Origin: Streptococcus halotolerans
GTDB lineage: Bacteria; Bacillota; Bacilli; Lactobacillales; Streptococcaceae
Direction of reading: 5' to 3'
Assembly (NCBI RefSeq): GCF_001598035.1
Contig: NZ_CP014835.1
Span: 372,001-436,000, forward strand
DNA length: 64,000 bases
Positions within the stretch are counted from its first letter, which is position 1. Each line of letters opens with the position of its first letter. The translations under genes and the position numbers were made by a program. A model generated the notes under the pieces. The model made no database searches and was not told where the DNA came from. It saw nothing but the letters and a program-made list of their open reading frames with translations. Below are positions 43,710 through 53,642 of the stretch, in pieces.

Positions 43710-45287
43710 ATGGCTTTTGAAAGCTTAACAGAACGCTTGCAAGGCGTCTTTAAAAACATTCGTGGGAAAAAGAAACTTTCTGAGAAAGAAGTTCAAGAGG
43801 TCACTAAGGAAATTCGCCTAGCCCTACTTGAGGCAGACGTAGCCTTACCAGTGGTGAAAACTTTCATTAAGCGGATTCGTGAACGTGCAGTTGGTCAGGA
43901 AATCATTGATACCCTTGATCCAACACAACAAATCATCAAGATTGTAAACGAAGAATTAACCGCGATTCTTGGTTCTGAGACGGCTGAACTTGAAAAATCA
44001 CCTAAGATTCCAACCATTATCATGATGGCTGGTCTTCAAGGAGCTGGTAAGACAACTTTTGCTGGTAAGTTAGCCAATAAATTAATCAAAGAAGAAAACG
44101 CCCGTCCTTTGATGATTGCTGCCGATATTTACCGTCCTGCAGCCATTGACCAGTTGAAAACCCTTGGTAGCCAAATTAATGTACCCGTTTTCGATATGGG
44201 GACTGAGACACCAGCTGTAGAGATCGTTAAGCAAGGACTTGAGCAAGCGCGTCAAAATCGCAATGACTATGTCCTTATTGATACAGCAGGTCGCTTGCAA
44301 ATTGATGAAACCTTGATGCAAGAGTTACGGGATATTCAAGCACTGGCGAAACCTAATGAAATCCTCTTAGTTGTTGACTCAATGATTGGTCAGGAAGCGG
44401 CCAATGTTGCGCGTGAATTTAACGAACAATTAAATATTACAGGTGTTATCTTAACCAAGATTGATGGCGATACACGTGGTGGTGCAGCACTTTCTATCCG
44501 AGAAATTACTGGTAAACCCATTAAATTTACTGGTACGGGTGAAAAAATTACCGATATTGAAACTTTCCACCCAGACCGTATGTCAAGTCGTATCTTGGGA
44601 ATGGGTGACTTGCTTACCTTAATCGAAAAAGCTAGTCAGGAATATGATGAGCAGCGTTCCATGGAACTCGCTGAAAAGATGCGTGAGAACACCTTTGATT
44701 TCAACGATTTCATTGATCAGCTTGACCAAGTTCAAAACATGGGACCTATGGAAGATCTTTTGAAGATGCTTCCGGGCATGGCCGGTAATCCAGCCTTGGC
44801 TAACCTGAAAGTTGATGAAAAACAAGTTGCTCGTAAGCGAGCTATTGTGTCATCGATGACTCCAGAAGAGCGTGAAAATCCAGACCTCCTAAATCCTAGT
44901 CGTCGTCGCCGTATTGCAGCTGGTTCGGGCAATAGTTTTGTGGAAGTCAATAAATTTATTAAAGATTTTAACCAAGCAAAACAAATGATGCAGGGCGTCA
45001 TGTCTGGAGATATGGAGAAGGCCATGCGTCAAATGGGGATTAACCCTAATAACTTGCCTAAGAATATGCCTAATATGCCAGATATGAGTGGTATGGATAT
45101 GTCTGCTCTAGAAGGAATGATGGGTCAAGGAGGCATGCCTGACATGTCAGCACTTGGTGGTAATATGGATATGAGCCAAATGTTTGGCGGTGGTATCAAA
45201 GGGAAAGCTGGTTCGTTCATGATGAAACAAGCTATGAAACGCCAAGCTAATAAAATCAAAAAAGCTAAGAAAAAACGTAAAAAATAA
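43710..45287 (+). CDS. ffh: signal recognition particle GTPase
   Basis: The 525-residue protein targets nascent membrane and secreted proteins to FtsY/SecYEG with 4.5S RNA. The N domain is followed by the G domain with GLQGAGKTT, DIYRPAA, DTAGRLQ and TKIDGDTRGGAAL, then the methionine-rich M domain (about 295-445, MGPMEDLLKMLPG). The C-terminal tail has many Met/Gly/Asp repeats (NMPNMPDMSGMD) and ends in basic residues (KIKKAKKKRKK), a long streptococcal-type extension. The ribosome site is GAAGAGGAAG. Confidence 0.97.
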   Translation: MAFESLTERLQGVFKNIRGKKKLSEKEVQEVTKEIRLALLEADVALPVVKTFIKRIRERAVGQEIIDTLDPTQQIIKIVNEELTAILGSETAELEKSPKIPTIIMMAGLQGAGKTTFAGKLANKLIKEENARPLMIAADIYRPAAIDQLKTLGSQINVPVFDMGTETPAVEIVKQGLEQARQNRNDYVLIDTAGRLQIDETLMQELRDIQALAKPNEILLVVDSMIGQEAANVAREFNEQLNITGVILTKIDGDTRGGAALSIREITGKPIKFTGTGEKITDIETFHPDRMSSRILGMGDLLTLIEKASQEYDEQRSMELAEKMRENTFDFNDFIDQLDQVQNMGPMEDLLKMLPGMAGNPALANLKVDEKQVARKRAIVSSMTPEERENPDLLNPSRRRRIAAGSGNSFVEVNKFIKDFNQAKQMMQGVMSGDMEKAMRQMGINPNNLPKNMPNMPDMSGMDMSALEGMMGQGGMPDMSALGGNMDMSQMFGGGIKGKAGSFMMKQAMKRQANKIKKAKKKRKK

Positions 45288-45300
45288 GTAAAATAATGTT

Positions 45301-45334
45301 AAATCCAGTTCTGAAAGGTTCTGGATTTTTTAAT
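45301..45334 (+). terminator. terminator of ylxM-ffh
   Basis: AAATCCAG (45301-45308) pairs with CTGGATTT (45321-45328), followed by TTTT. Confidence 0.88.
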
Positions 45335-45478
45335 GTTTCAAAAAAGTATTTTAATACTATCTTTGTTCAGTAAAAAATCACTATTTTTATAATATTTTAG
45401 GTCGTTTTACTTTAAATATACATAGATTCCTATATAATAGAGGTGTTAAAAAATGTTTTCAGTTTGGAGGTGTCTTAC

Positions 45479-46378
45479 TTGACTTTTCCTGACTTTCTGG
45501 AATTAGTCGAGATTAAAGCTAAAACAGCTAGTATCCTACCTTTCTTTATTGGTTGTTGTTTTTCATCCTATTACTACGACAGTACGCATATTGGTCTAGT
45601 ACTCTTGTATTTTGTAGCAATGGTTTTATTCAATATGTTTGTGGATGTTTGGGATAATTACAACGACTATCTTAATGCGAAGGATGATCTGTACCAAAGG
45701 CAAACTAATATCATTGGAAGAGAGAACCTTTCTTTGAAGACAATCAAACGATTGCTGTTTGTTCTTTTTATCTCTTCGCTTCTTATTGGCCTTTATCTGG
45801 CCAGTCGAGTTGGTTGGCCACTCTTAGTGATGGGTGGGTTTTGCTATGCTGTTGGTATTTTTTATTCTTCAGGACCTAAACCTTTATCAAGTCTTCCCTT
45901 AGGTGAAGTCTTTTCTGGTTTTACCATGGGTTTTATGATTACTCTGATTTGTGTGTATTTAAATACTTATCAAGATTTTTCATGGGAACTGAAAGAATTG
46001 GGATACATTGCTTTAATCTCACTTCCCAATACACTTTGGATTGCTAATCTTATGTTGGCTAATAACCTTTGTGATTTGGAAGAAGACGAAGCTAATCATC
46101 GTCATACTCTGGTGCATTACATAGGTAAAAAAAGAGCCTTAATCCTATTTAGTATGGCAAATGTCCTAGCTTTTGTAGCTGTGGTATTTCAATACTTTTT
46201 AGGCTTAGCACCTATAAGCGTTTTATTAACCTTGTTACTCATTCCGTTTGTTTATGGACAAAGTAAACAATTATGGCAAAAACAGGTCAAGGTTGAAACC
46301 TTTCCTTGTGCTATTCGTATCTTAGCATTGGGAGCAAGTTTTCTTGTGCTAACTTATTCAATCGGTTTTATTTTTTAG
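45479..46378 (+). CDS. UbiA-family prenyltransferase (MenA/DmkA-like)
   Basis: The 299-residue protein has about eight helices and the two Asp-rich prenyl-diphosphate motifs: DVWDNYNDY (about 54-62) and NLCDLEEDEANHRHTL. It should attach a polyprenyl chain to dihydroxynaphthoate, giving demethylmenaquinone. The start is TTG at 45479, placed 8 bases after GGAGG; the ATG at 45443 has none. A TATAAT (45433-45438) lies upstream. No other men genes occur here, so the naphthoate head may be scavenged; its neighbours are NDH-2 and cydAB. Confidence 0.88.
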   Translation: MTFPDFLELVEIKAKTASILPFFIGCCFSSYYYDSTHIGLVLLYFVAMVLFNMFVDVWDNYNDYLNAKDDLYQRQTNIIGRENLSLKTIKRLLFVLFISSLLIGLYLASRVGWPLLVMGGFCYAVGIFYSSGPKPLSSLPLGEVFSGFTMGFMITLICVYLNTYQDFSWELKELGYIALISLPNTLWIANLMLANNLCDLEEDEANHRHTLVHYIGKKRALILFSMANVLAFVAVVFQYFLGLAPISVLLTLLLIPFVYGQSKQLWQKQVKVETFPCAIRILALGASFLVLTYSIGFIF

Positions 46379-46391
46379 AAGGAGTTTTAAA

Positions 46392-47597
46392 ATGACAGAA
46401 GTAGTCGTTCTTGGAGCGGGTTATGCCGGTCTCAAAACTGTACGTGATTTGCAAAAACAATCAGGTGATTTTCATATTACCTTGATTGATCGTAATTCCT
46501 ACCATTATGAAGCAACTGAACTTCATGAGATAGCTTCTGGTACTCACCAGCCAGATAAAATTACATTCCCAATTGTGGATGCTATTGATACTAAAAAAGT
46601 CACTTTTTTACAGGATAAGGTGGAAAAAGTTGATTGTGACGCTAAAACGATTCAACTAGAAAAAACTGGAAACATGTCTTATGATTACCTAGTGATTTCA
46701 CTCGGTTTTCGTTCAGAAGGTTTCGGTATTCCAGGGGTTGTAGAAAACGCTCTTCAAATGGTTGATGTTGACTCAGCCAACCAAGTACATGAGCATGTTT
46801 TGTCAATGATGAAAAAATACCGCGAAACAAAGGATGCTAATCTTTTGAAACTAGTCATCTGTGGGGCTGGATTTACGGGGATTGAGTTGGCAGGAGCATT
46901 TGCTGATGAGAGAAGTGCTTACGCTGAAATAGCTGGTGTGAAACCAGAAGAAATCTCAATCACTTGTGTAGAAGCTATGGATAGCATTCTACCGATGTTT
47001 GACCGAGACATGGCGAACTATGCGATGGATGTTATTCAAAAACGTAACATCACTTTGATGCTCGGGGCAAAAATTAAAGAAATTCAAGACGGAAAAGTTG
47101 TTTACACCAAAGGTGATGATGAGGCACCTAACTTTGTAGAAGCTGGAACCATTGTTTGGACAACTGGTGTTAGTGGTAGTCAAGTTATGGAAGAATCAGG
47201 CTTTGAGCAACGCCGTGGTCGTGTCGTCGTTCAGTCGGACTTGCGTCATCCACATTATGAAACGGTTTACGTCATCGGGGATGTCTCTGCTTTCATGAAT
47301 CCTGAAAGTAATCGGCCTTATCCAACAACCGCTCAAATTGCAACGCAAATGGGGAAACATACTGCTAAAAATTTGGCTCATCAATTAAGAGGTGAAGCAA
47401 CAGAGGACTTTATTTATAATGAGCAAGGGACAGTTGCCTCAATTGGTAATACACATGGTTTGGGTAAGGTTGGTAAGATGTCTCTTAAAGGTTATCCTGC
47501 TTCTGTTATGAAAAAGGTCATTGTTGATAAATCACTTGTCGATATGGGTGGTTTGAAAGAACTGTTGGCCAAGGGACGCTTTGACTTTTACCATTAA
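46392..47597 (+). CDS. type II NADH dehydrogenase
   Basis: The 401-residue flavoprotein oxidises NADH and reduces quinone at the membrane. The FAD fold is VVVLGAGYAGLKTV at the N-terminus, the NADH fold is VICGAGFTGIELAGAF, and YVIGDVSAF closes the FAD site. It lies 13 bases after the prenyltransferase with AAGGAG and 97 bases before cydA, so electrons can pass NADH to quinone to cytochrome bd. A second, longer NDH-2 is encoded at 55372. Confidence 0.93.
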   Translation: MTEVVVLGAGYAGLKTVRDLQKQSGDFHITLIDRNSYHYEATELHEIASGTHQPDKITFPIVDAIDTKKVTFLQDKVEKVDCDAKTIQLEKTGNMSYDYLVISLGFRSEGFGIPGVVENALQMVDVDSANQVHEHVLSMMKKYRETKDANLLKLVICGAGFTGIELAGAFADERSAYAEIAGVKPEEISITCVEAMDSILPMFDRDMANYAMDVIQKRNITLMLGAKIKEIQDGKVVYTKGDDEAPNFVEAGTIVWTTGVSGSQVMEESGFEQRRGRVVVQSDLRHPHYETVYVIGDVSAFMNPESNRPYPTTAQIATQMGKHTAKNLAHQLRGEATEDFIYNEQGTVASIGNTHGLGKVGKMSLKGYPASVMKKVIVDKSLVDMGGLKELLAKGRFDFYH

Positions 47598-47694
47598 TCA
47601 GAACAAAATACGTTAGCAGAAAATCTTAGGAAATCCAATGGAAGAAGGATTTCTTAAAGTCAAATAAGATTATATTTTTCCCTGGAGGGGTTTT

Positions 47695-49116
47695 ATGACA
47701 ATTGAAACTTTGGCACGTTTGCAGTTTGCCATGACAACCGTTTTTCACTTTTTCTTTGTACCATTTACTATTGGGACATCGATTGTGGTTGCAATTATGG
47801 AAACTTGTTACGTGGTTACAAAAAATGAGGAGTACAAGAAGTTAACCAAGTTTTGGGGAAACATCATGTTGCTCAGTTTTGCGGTAGGTGTTGTGACGGG
47901 GATTATTCAGGAATTTCAATTTGGAATGAACTGGTCTGATTATTCTCGGTTTGTTGGAGATATTTTCGGTGCACCTTTGGCGGTTGAAGCACTCTTAGCT
48001 TTTTTCCTTGAGTCAACATTTTTGGGTCTCTGGATGTTCACATGGGATAATCCAAAGATTAGTAAGGTATTGCACGCTAGCTTTATCTGGTTAGTAGTCT
48101 TTGGGTCACTCATGTCTGCCTTTTGGATTCTGATTGCAAATAGCTTTATGCAACATCCAGTAGGTTATACGATTAAAAATGGTCGTGCACAGATGACGGA
48201 TTTCTTTGCGCTTATCACCAACCATCAATTCTTCTATGAATTTTCACACGTTATCACTGGAGCTATTACCATGGGAGGTATTGTTGTGGCTGGTATGGCT
48301 GCTTTCCGTTTACTCAAGCGTGATACCTTAACAGATTCTGTTCAAAAGCTTTACCAAAAATCACTTCGCATTGGCTTATTAGTGGCTTTAGTAGGTTCGA
48401 TTTCCGTTCTTGGGGCTGGGGATTTGCAGATGAAAGCTCTCATCAAGGATCAACCGATGAAATTTGCTGCCATGGAAGGTGGATACGAAGACTCTGGAGA
48501 CCCTGCTGCTTGGACTGTTCTTGCCTGGGCTAATGAAGCAGAGCACAAACAGGTCTTTGGTGTTAAAGTGCCGTACATGTTGTCTATCCTGTCTTATGGT
48601 AAACCATCAGGTGCCGTTAAGGGGATGGAAACAGCCAATAAAGAATTAATCGAAAAGTATGGCGAACGTGATTACTTTCCAATGGTTAACTTACTCTTTT
48701 ATGGTTTTCGTATCATGGCAGGTTTTGGCACACTGATGCTGGGTGTCTCTGCTGTTGGACTTTGGTTATCTCGTAAGAAAAAGCCTGTTTTATTTGAGAA
48801 AAATTGGATGCTGTGGGTGGTTGCCTTAACGACATTTGCGCCTTTCTTATCAAATAGCTTTGGTTGGATTATTACTGAAAATGGACGTTACCCTTGGACG
48901 GTCTACGGTCTCTTTACGATCAAGGAAAGTGTATCACCGAATGTGTCGGTAGCATCACTCTTGACGTCTAATATTGTTTACTTCTTGTTATTTAGTGGTT
49001 TGGCAGCAGCTATGATCACGTTTACCATTCGTGAGTTAAAACGTGGTCCGGAATATCAAGAGACTGCCTTAACCAATCAGTCTAGCATAGATCCATTTGA
49101 GAAAGGAGTGTACTAA
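47695..49116 (+). CDS. cydA: cytochrome bd oxidase subunit I
   Basis: The 473-residue membrane protein binds the three hemes. The b595 ligand His is in TVFHFFFVPFTIG (residue 18), the b558 His in YEFSHVITGA, and the glutamates near LLAFFLESTFLG are present. The Q loop is the short form typical of Firmicutes. GGAGGGG precedes the ATG. The oxidase works only if heme is acquired, as no heme synthesis genes are seen. Confidence 0.96.
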   Translation: MTIETLARLQFAMTTVFHFFFVPFTIGTSIVVAIMETCYVVTKNEEYKKLTKFWGNIMLLSFAVGVVTGIIQEFQFGMNWSDYSRFVGDIFGAPLAVEALLAFFLESTFLGLWMFTWDNPKISKVLHASFIWLVVFGSLMSAFWILIANSFMQHPVGYTIKNGRAQMTDFFALITNHQFFYEFSHVITGAITMGGIVVAGMAAFRLLKRDTLTDSVQKLYQKSLRIGLLVALVGSISVLGAGDLQMKALIKDQPMKFAAMEGGYEDSGDPAAWTVLAWANEAEHKQVFGVKVPYMLSILSYGKPSGAVKGMETANKELIEKYGERDYFPMVNLLFYGFRIMAGFGTLMLGVSAVGLWLSRKKKPVLFEKNWMLWVVALTTFAPFLSNSFGWIITENGRYPWTVYGLFTIKESVSPNVSVASLLTSNIVYFLLFSGLAAAMITFTIRELKRGPEYQETALTNQSSIDPFEKGVY

Positions 49117-50135
49117 TGTCAGGTTTACAAATGTTCTGGTTTTTCCTAATCGGCCTACTCTTTTCCATGTTTTTCTTCTTAGAAGGATTTGACTTTGGAG
49201 TTGGAATGTCTGTTCAATCATTGGCCCATACTGACGAAGAAAAAGATCAAATAGTTAATACCATCGGTCCTGTTTGGGATGGTAACGAGGTCTGGTTACT
49301 AACAGCGGGCGGCTCTATGTTTGCCTCTTTCCCCTACTGGTACGCGTCTCTTTTCAGCGGTTATTATCTGATCTTCTTACTCATCTTAGTTGGATTGATT
49401 ATTCGTGGGGTTTCGTTTGAATTTCGTTCCCACTGTAAGCCCAAGCAAAAGAATCTTTGGAACTGGACCTTGACCATAGGTTCAATCATGGTGCCCTTTT
49501 TCTTTGGTTTATTGTTTACTAGTTTGGTTCAGGGGATTCCGCTAGATGCGGCGGGAAATGTACAGGCTACTGTTACCGATTATATCAACCTATTCTCAGT
49601 TGTAGGTGGTCTCGCTGTAACCTTGCTAGCCTACCTTCATGGTTTAAACTATATTGCTCTTAAAACAGAAGGCCCTGTTCGTGAGCGTGCGCGGAACTAT
49701 GCCACCTTGTTTTACTGGGTGCTTTATCTTGGGCTTGTTGCATTTGCTGTCTTACTGTTTTTCCAAACAGACTTCTTCCAAAAGCATACGGTGTTGACTA
49801 GTCTTTTGGTTCTCTTAATGGTTGGTTTAACAGTTCTGGCGCATGTTTCTGTCTTTCGGAAGAAAGAACTGACTGCTTTTTTAGCAAGTGGTTTTACTCT
49901 GATTGCAGTTGTTGTGCTTTTATTCCAGGGCTTATTCCCTCGTGTCATGATAAGCTCGACAAATTCAAAATTCGATTTGTTGATTGAAAACGCCTCTTCA
50001 TCACCGTATACGCTTAAAATCATGTCTATCATCGCCTTAACCCTTGTCCCATTTGTATTAGCCTATGTGGCATGGTCCTACTATATTTTTAAAAAACGCG
50101 TTACCTTACCGACCGTTAAAACTGGAGGTCATTAA
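49116..50135 (+). CDS. cydB: cytochrome bd oxidase subunit II
   Basis: The 339-residue membrane protein has about eight or nine helices and family motifs FFLEGFDFGVGM near the N-terminus, GPVWDGNEVWLLTAGG and FEFRSH. It stabilises the hemes held by CydA. It begins at the last base of the cydA stop with AAAGGAG and shares one base with cydD. Confidence 0.96.
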   Translation: MSGLQMFWFFLIGLLFSMFFFLEGFDFGVGMSVQSLAHTDEEKDQIVNTIGPVWDGNEVWLLTAGGSMFASFPYWYASLFSGYYLIFLLILVGLIIRGVSFEFRSHCKPKQKNLWNWTLTIGSIMVPFFFGLLFTSLVQGIPLDAAGNVQATVTDYINLFSVVGGLAVTLLAYLHGLNYIALKTEGPVRERARNYATLFYWVLYLGLVAFAVLLFFQTDFFQKHTVLTSLLVLLMVGLTVLAHVSVFRKKELTAFLASGFTLIAVVVLLFQGLFPRVMISSTNSKFDLLIENASSSPYTLKIMSIIALTLVPFVLAYVAWSYYIFKKRVTLPTVKTGGH

Positions 50136-51856
50136 TGTTTGACAAAGCCTTAACTCGCTTGTCTGGTTTTAAACAAATGGTTGGACTGCTTGTTGGATTG
50201 GATATCCTGCAAGCTTTCTTTATTATCGGACAAGCTTATTTTTTGAGTTTATCGATCACCCGTGTGTGGGAAGGGCATTCTCTCAAGAGGCAGATCAGCT
50301 GGATTATTCTCTTTTTCGTCTGTCACTTGGCTAGGCATATAATGACCTTCATGAAAGATAAGCTTTTAGATGATTTTTCGGCGAGAGAAGCCAAACGGAT
50401 GCGTCAAAAGCTTCTAAAGAAATTATTTGATTTAGGTCCTGTCATCGTTCAGAAAGAAGGTGCTGGAAATACTATTACCATGGCGCTTGATGGTATCGAT
50501 TTGGTCGAAAATTATATACATCTTATTCTCAATAAAATGATTAACATGAGTATCATCCCATGGATTATTTTAGCCTTTGTTTTTCTTTTGGATTGGGAAT
50601 CTGGTCTTATTTTGACCATTGTCTTTCCAATCATTATCCTGTTTATGATAATTCTAGGTTTGGCAGCCAAAGCACGCGCTGACAAACAGTATGAAAGTTA
50701 CCAAGTGTTATCCAATCATTTTCTTGACACCCTTCGGGGAATTGACACGCTCAAATTCCTAGGCATCTCAAAACGCTATGGTAGCAGCATTTATCAAACC
50801 AGTGAAAATTTCCGAAAAGCAACCATGAGTGCTTTAAGAATTGGAATATTATCAACGTTTGCCTTAGATTTTTTTACAACTCTCTCAATCGCAGTCGTAG
50901 CTGTTTTTCTTGGATTACGGCTCATTAAAGGGGAATTCGGTCTCTTACCAGCTTTAACGATCTTGATTTTAGCACCAGAATACTTTTTGCCTGTACGTGA
51001 TTTTTCCAGTGATTACCATGCCACTCTAGATGGAAAAAATGCCATGCAAGCTATCGGAAAGATTTTAAAGCAAGATAGTATCCGTGGTCAACAAGTGGCC
51101 ATCAACGATTGGAGTGAAACCAGCCAATTGTCATTAGAAAACATTGCGATTTCTTATGAGGATAAAACCCTTCTTGAGGGAACTTCTTACCAAGTTCAAG
51201 GCTTTAAAACCGTAGCTTTAATTGGAATGAGCGGTTCTGGTAAATCAAGTCTCGTTAATCTCATCAGTGGTTTTTTGGATAAGTCAGCAGGAAAAATCCT
51301 AATTGATGGAGAAGAAGTGCCTAATCTTAATCAAGACAATTGGCAAAGACAAGTTATTTATATCCCACAGTCGCCTTATCTCTTTGATCTTAGTTTGAAA
51401 GAAAATATTGCCTTTTATACCCCACAAGCTTCCTTAAAAGACATCCAAGAAGCTATCAGAGTTGTTGGTTTAGAAGAATTTGTGGAAGGGCTACCTGATG
51501 GCTTAGATACTATGATTGGTGGCGGTTCGCGCCCTCTTAGTGGTGGTCAGGCGCAGCGCATTGCCTTGGCTCGTGCGTTTCTAGATAACTCACGCCGTGT
51601 CATGATTTTGGATGAGCCAACAGCGCATTTGGATATTGAAACAGAGTTAGAGTTAAAGACCAAGATTTTGCCACTTTTTAAAAATCGTCTGGTTTTCCTT
51701 GCAACGCATCGTTTGCATTGGTTAGCTGATGTGGATGATATTCTTGTCCTTGATGATGGTCAATTAGTCGAACAAGGGACTTATAATGACTTATGGGCTC
51801 AAAAGGGCCAATTATATCAACTGGTAACAGCCATGGGAGGTGGTCAAGATGTTTAA
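50135..51856 (+). CDS. cydD: heterodimeric ABC exporter CydD
   Basis: The 573-residue half-transporter has six helices (about 15-300) and an ATPase domain with Walker A GMSGSGKSS, signature LSGGQAQRIALARA and Walker B VMILDEPTAHLD. With CydC it exports cysteine or glutathione, needed for cytochrome bd assembly. GGAGG lies at the end of cydB. Its end overlaps cydC by 8 bases. Confidence 0.93.
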   Translation: MFDKALTRLSGFKQMVGLLVGLDILQAFFIIGQAYFLSLSITRVWEGHSLKRQISWIILFFVCHLARHIMTFMKDKLLDDFSAREAKRMRQKLLKKLFDLGPVIVQKEGAGNTITMALDGIDLVENYIHLILNKMINMSIIPWIILAFVFLLDWESGLILTIVFPIIILFMIILGLAAKARADKQYESYQVLSNHFLDTLRGIDTLKFLGISKRYGSSIYQTSENFRKATMSALRIGILSTFALDFFTTLSIAVVAVFLGLRLIKGEFGLLPALTILILAPEYFLPVRDFSSDYHATLDGKNAMQAIGKILKQDSIRGQQVAINDWSETSQLSLENIAISYEDKTLLEGTSYQVQGFKTVALIGMSGSGKSSLVNLISGFLDKSAGKILIDGEEVPNLNQDNWQRQVIYIPQSPYLFDLSLKENIAFYTPQASLKDIQEAIRVVGLEEFVEGLPDGLDTMIGGGSRPLSGGQAQRIALARAFLDNSRRVMILDEPTAHLDIETELELKTKILPLFKNRLVFLATHRLHWLADVDDILVLDDGQLVEQGTYNDLWAQKGQLYQLVTAMGGGQDV

Positions 51857-53606
51857 ATGGTCTATGGTAGAGACGTTAAAAAAAGATCACTGGGTCAAAC
51901 CCTTTTTCAAACAATACCGTAACTGGTTTTACCTTGCACTTTTTTTGGGATTTATAACCCTTTTTAGTGGAGCAGCCCTCATGTTTGTCTCGGGACTTTT
52001 GATTTCCAAATCAGCCTCCATGCCAAGTAATATTCTTTTGGTTTACATCCCTATTGTCTTGACTCGTGCATTTGGGATCAGTCGTCCTTTGTTTCGCTAT
52101 TTAGAACGCTTGACCAGTCATAATTGGGTCTTGAAAATTACGTCTAAGCTACGCTTAAAACTTTATCAGTCACTGGAAAAACGCGCCGCTTTCATCAAGA
52201 AAGATTTTCGTTTAGGAGACATGTTAGGTCTATTGGCTGAAGATATTAATCATCTGCAAAATCTGTATTTGAGAACTGTCTTTCCAACACTCATAGCATG
52301 GCTTTTATATACGGTTATTATTATCGGCTTAGGCTATTTCTCCTGGTGGTTTGCTTTGGTCATGCTGTTCTTGTTAGGGCTCTTGGTTTTTGTTATGCCG
52401 GTATACTCCTTAGTCTTCAATGGTGCCCGTCAAGCTAGAGAAAAAGAAATTAAAAACCGCCTCTACCAAGAACTGACAGATAATATTATCGGAATTTCTG
52501 ATTGGATTTTTAGTCAGCGCGGAGAAGATTATGTTGGCCTTCATGAAGCTAGCCAAGCTGAACTCTTAGAAATTCGAGACAAGATAAAACGATTTAACCG
52601 AAGACGACATCTTATGTTTGAAGCCATCTTTGGCTTAATAGTAACACTTGTTCTAGTATGGGCTAGTTACCGTTTCCCTGGAAATCACGGTAGTATGGCT
52701 AACTGGATAGCTGCCTTTGTCTTGGCCATTTTCCCATTAGCAGATGCCTTTGCCGGTTTGTCAGCTGCTAGTCAAGAAACGGTTATCTATCATGATTCCA
52801 TTATTCGTTTAAATGATTTGGATGATAGCGTGGATCACGAAAAGCTATCTAAAGCCCCTGTGACTAGATCACTTGATATTGCTATGACTAACCTTGGCTT
52901 TCATTATCAGGACAATGCAGCGTTTATTTTGAAAGATGTTAACTTAGCCATTCCTCAAGGTCAAAAGGTGGCTATTCTTGGGCGTAGTGGTACAGGAAAA
53001 TCAACTTTAGCTAGTCTTATCAGAGGTGATTTAAGAGCCAGTCAAGGTAGTGTCACCCTCGCTGGCATTGAAACGTCTGATTTTGGTGACGCTATCGCAG
53101 AGAAGATTGGCATTATGCAACAAAATCCTTATTTATTCAACACAAGTATTTTGAATAACTTGAGATTGGGCAACGCCAATGCTTCTGAAGAAGCTATTTG
53201 GAGAGTTCTTGAGCAGGTTGGCTTGAAAGACATGATTGCAAAGTTGCCTCATCAATTGGAAACACAGGTGGATGAGACTGGGCTTCGTTTTTCAGGAGGA
53301 GAACGTCATCGCTTAGCTTTGGCGCGAATACTACTCAAACAAACGCCTATTGTTATTCTTGATGAACCAACAGTAGGTCTTGATCCTGTTACAGAAATGG
53401 GGCTTATTAACACCATTATGTCTGCCTTTAATCACCAAACGGTTATTTGGATTACCCATCACTTAAAGGGAATTGAAAAAGTGGATCGTGTTCTTTTTTT
53501 GGAGCATGGTCAACTCGTCATGGATGGTAATCCTCATGACTTATTGTCAACGAACGAACGATTCGCCCAGCTAAAAGCAGTAGATGATGGACGTTTCACA
53601 GGATAA
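51849..53606 (+). CDS. cydC: heterodimeric ABC exporter CydC
   Basis: The 585-residue partner of CydD has a membrane domain with six helices and an ATPase domain with GRSGTGKST, FSGGERHRLALARI and VILDEPTVGLDP. The ATG at 51849 follows GGGAGGTGG; an upstream GTG at 51840 is less likely. It closes the cydABDC operon, and a strong hairpin separates it from the convergent polyprenyl synthase gene. Confidence 0.93.
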   Translation: MFKWSMVETLKKDHWVKPFFKQYRNWFYLALFLGFITLFSGAALMFVSGLLISKSASMPSNILLVYIPIVLTRAFGISRPLFRYLERLTSHNWVLKITSKLRLKLYQSLEKRAAFIKKDFRLGDMLGLLAEDINHLQNLYLRTVFPTLIAWLLYTVIIIGLGYFSWWFALVMLFLLGLLVFVMPVYSLVFNGARQAREKEIKNRLYQELTDNIIGISDWIFSQRGEDYVGLHEASQAELLEIRDKIKRFNRRRHLMFEAIFGLIVTLVLVWASYRFPGNHGSMANWIAAFVLAIFPLADAFAGLSAASQETVIYHDSIIRLNDLDDSVDHEKLSKAPVTRSLDIAMTNLGFHYQDNAAFILKDVNLAIPQGQKVAILGRSGTGKSTLASLIRGDLRASQGSVTLAGIETSDFGDAIAEKIGIMQQNPYLFNTSILNNLRLGNANASEEAIWRVLEQVGLKDMIAKLPHQLETQVDETGLRFSGGERHRLALARILLKQTPIVILDEPTVGLDPVTEMGLINTIMSAFNHQTVIWITHHLKGIEKVDRVLFLEHGQLVMDGNPHDLLSTNERFAQLKAVDDGRFTG

Positions 53607-53608
53607 GA

Positions 53609-53642
53609 AAAGATGCTGGACCATGTGTCCAACATCTTTTTT
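53609..53642. terminator. bidirectional terminator between cydC and polyprenyl synthase
   Basis: AAAAGATG-TGGAC and GTCCA-CATCTTTT form a long stem around a CATGT loop (one C and one A bulge opposite each other), with A and T runs at the two sides. Confidence 0.85.
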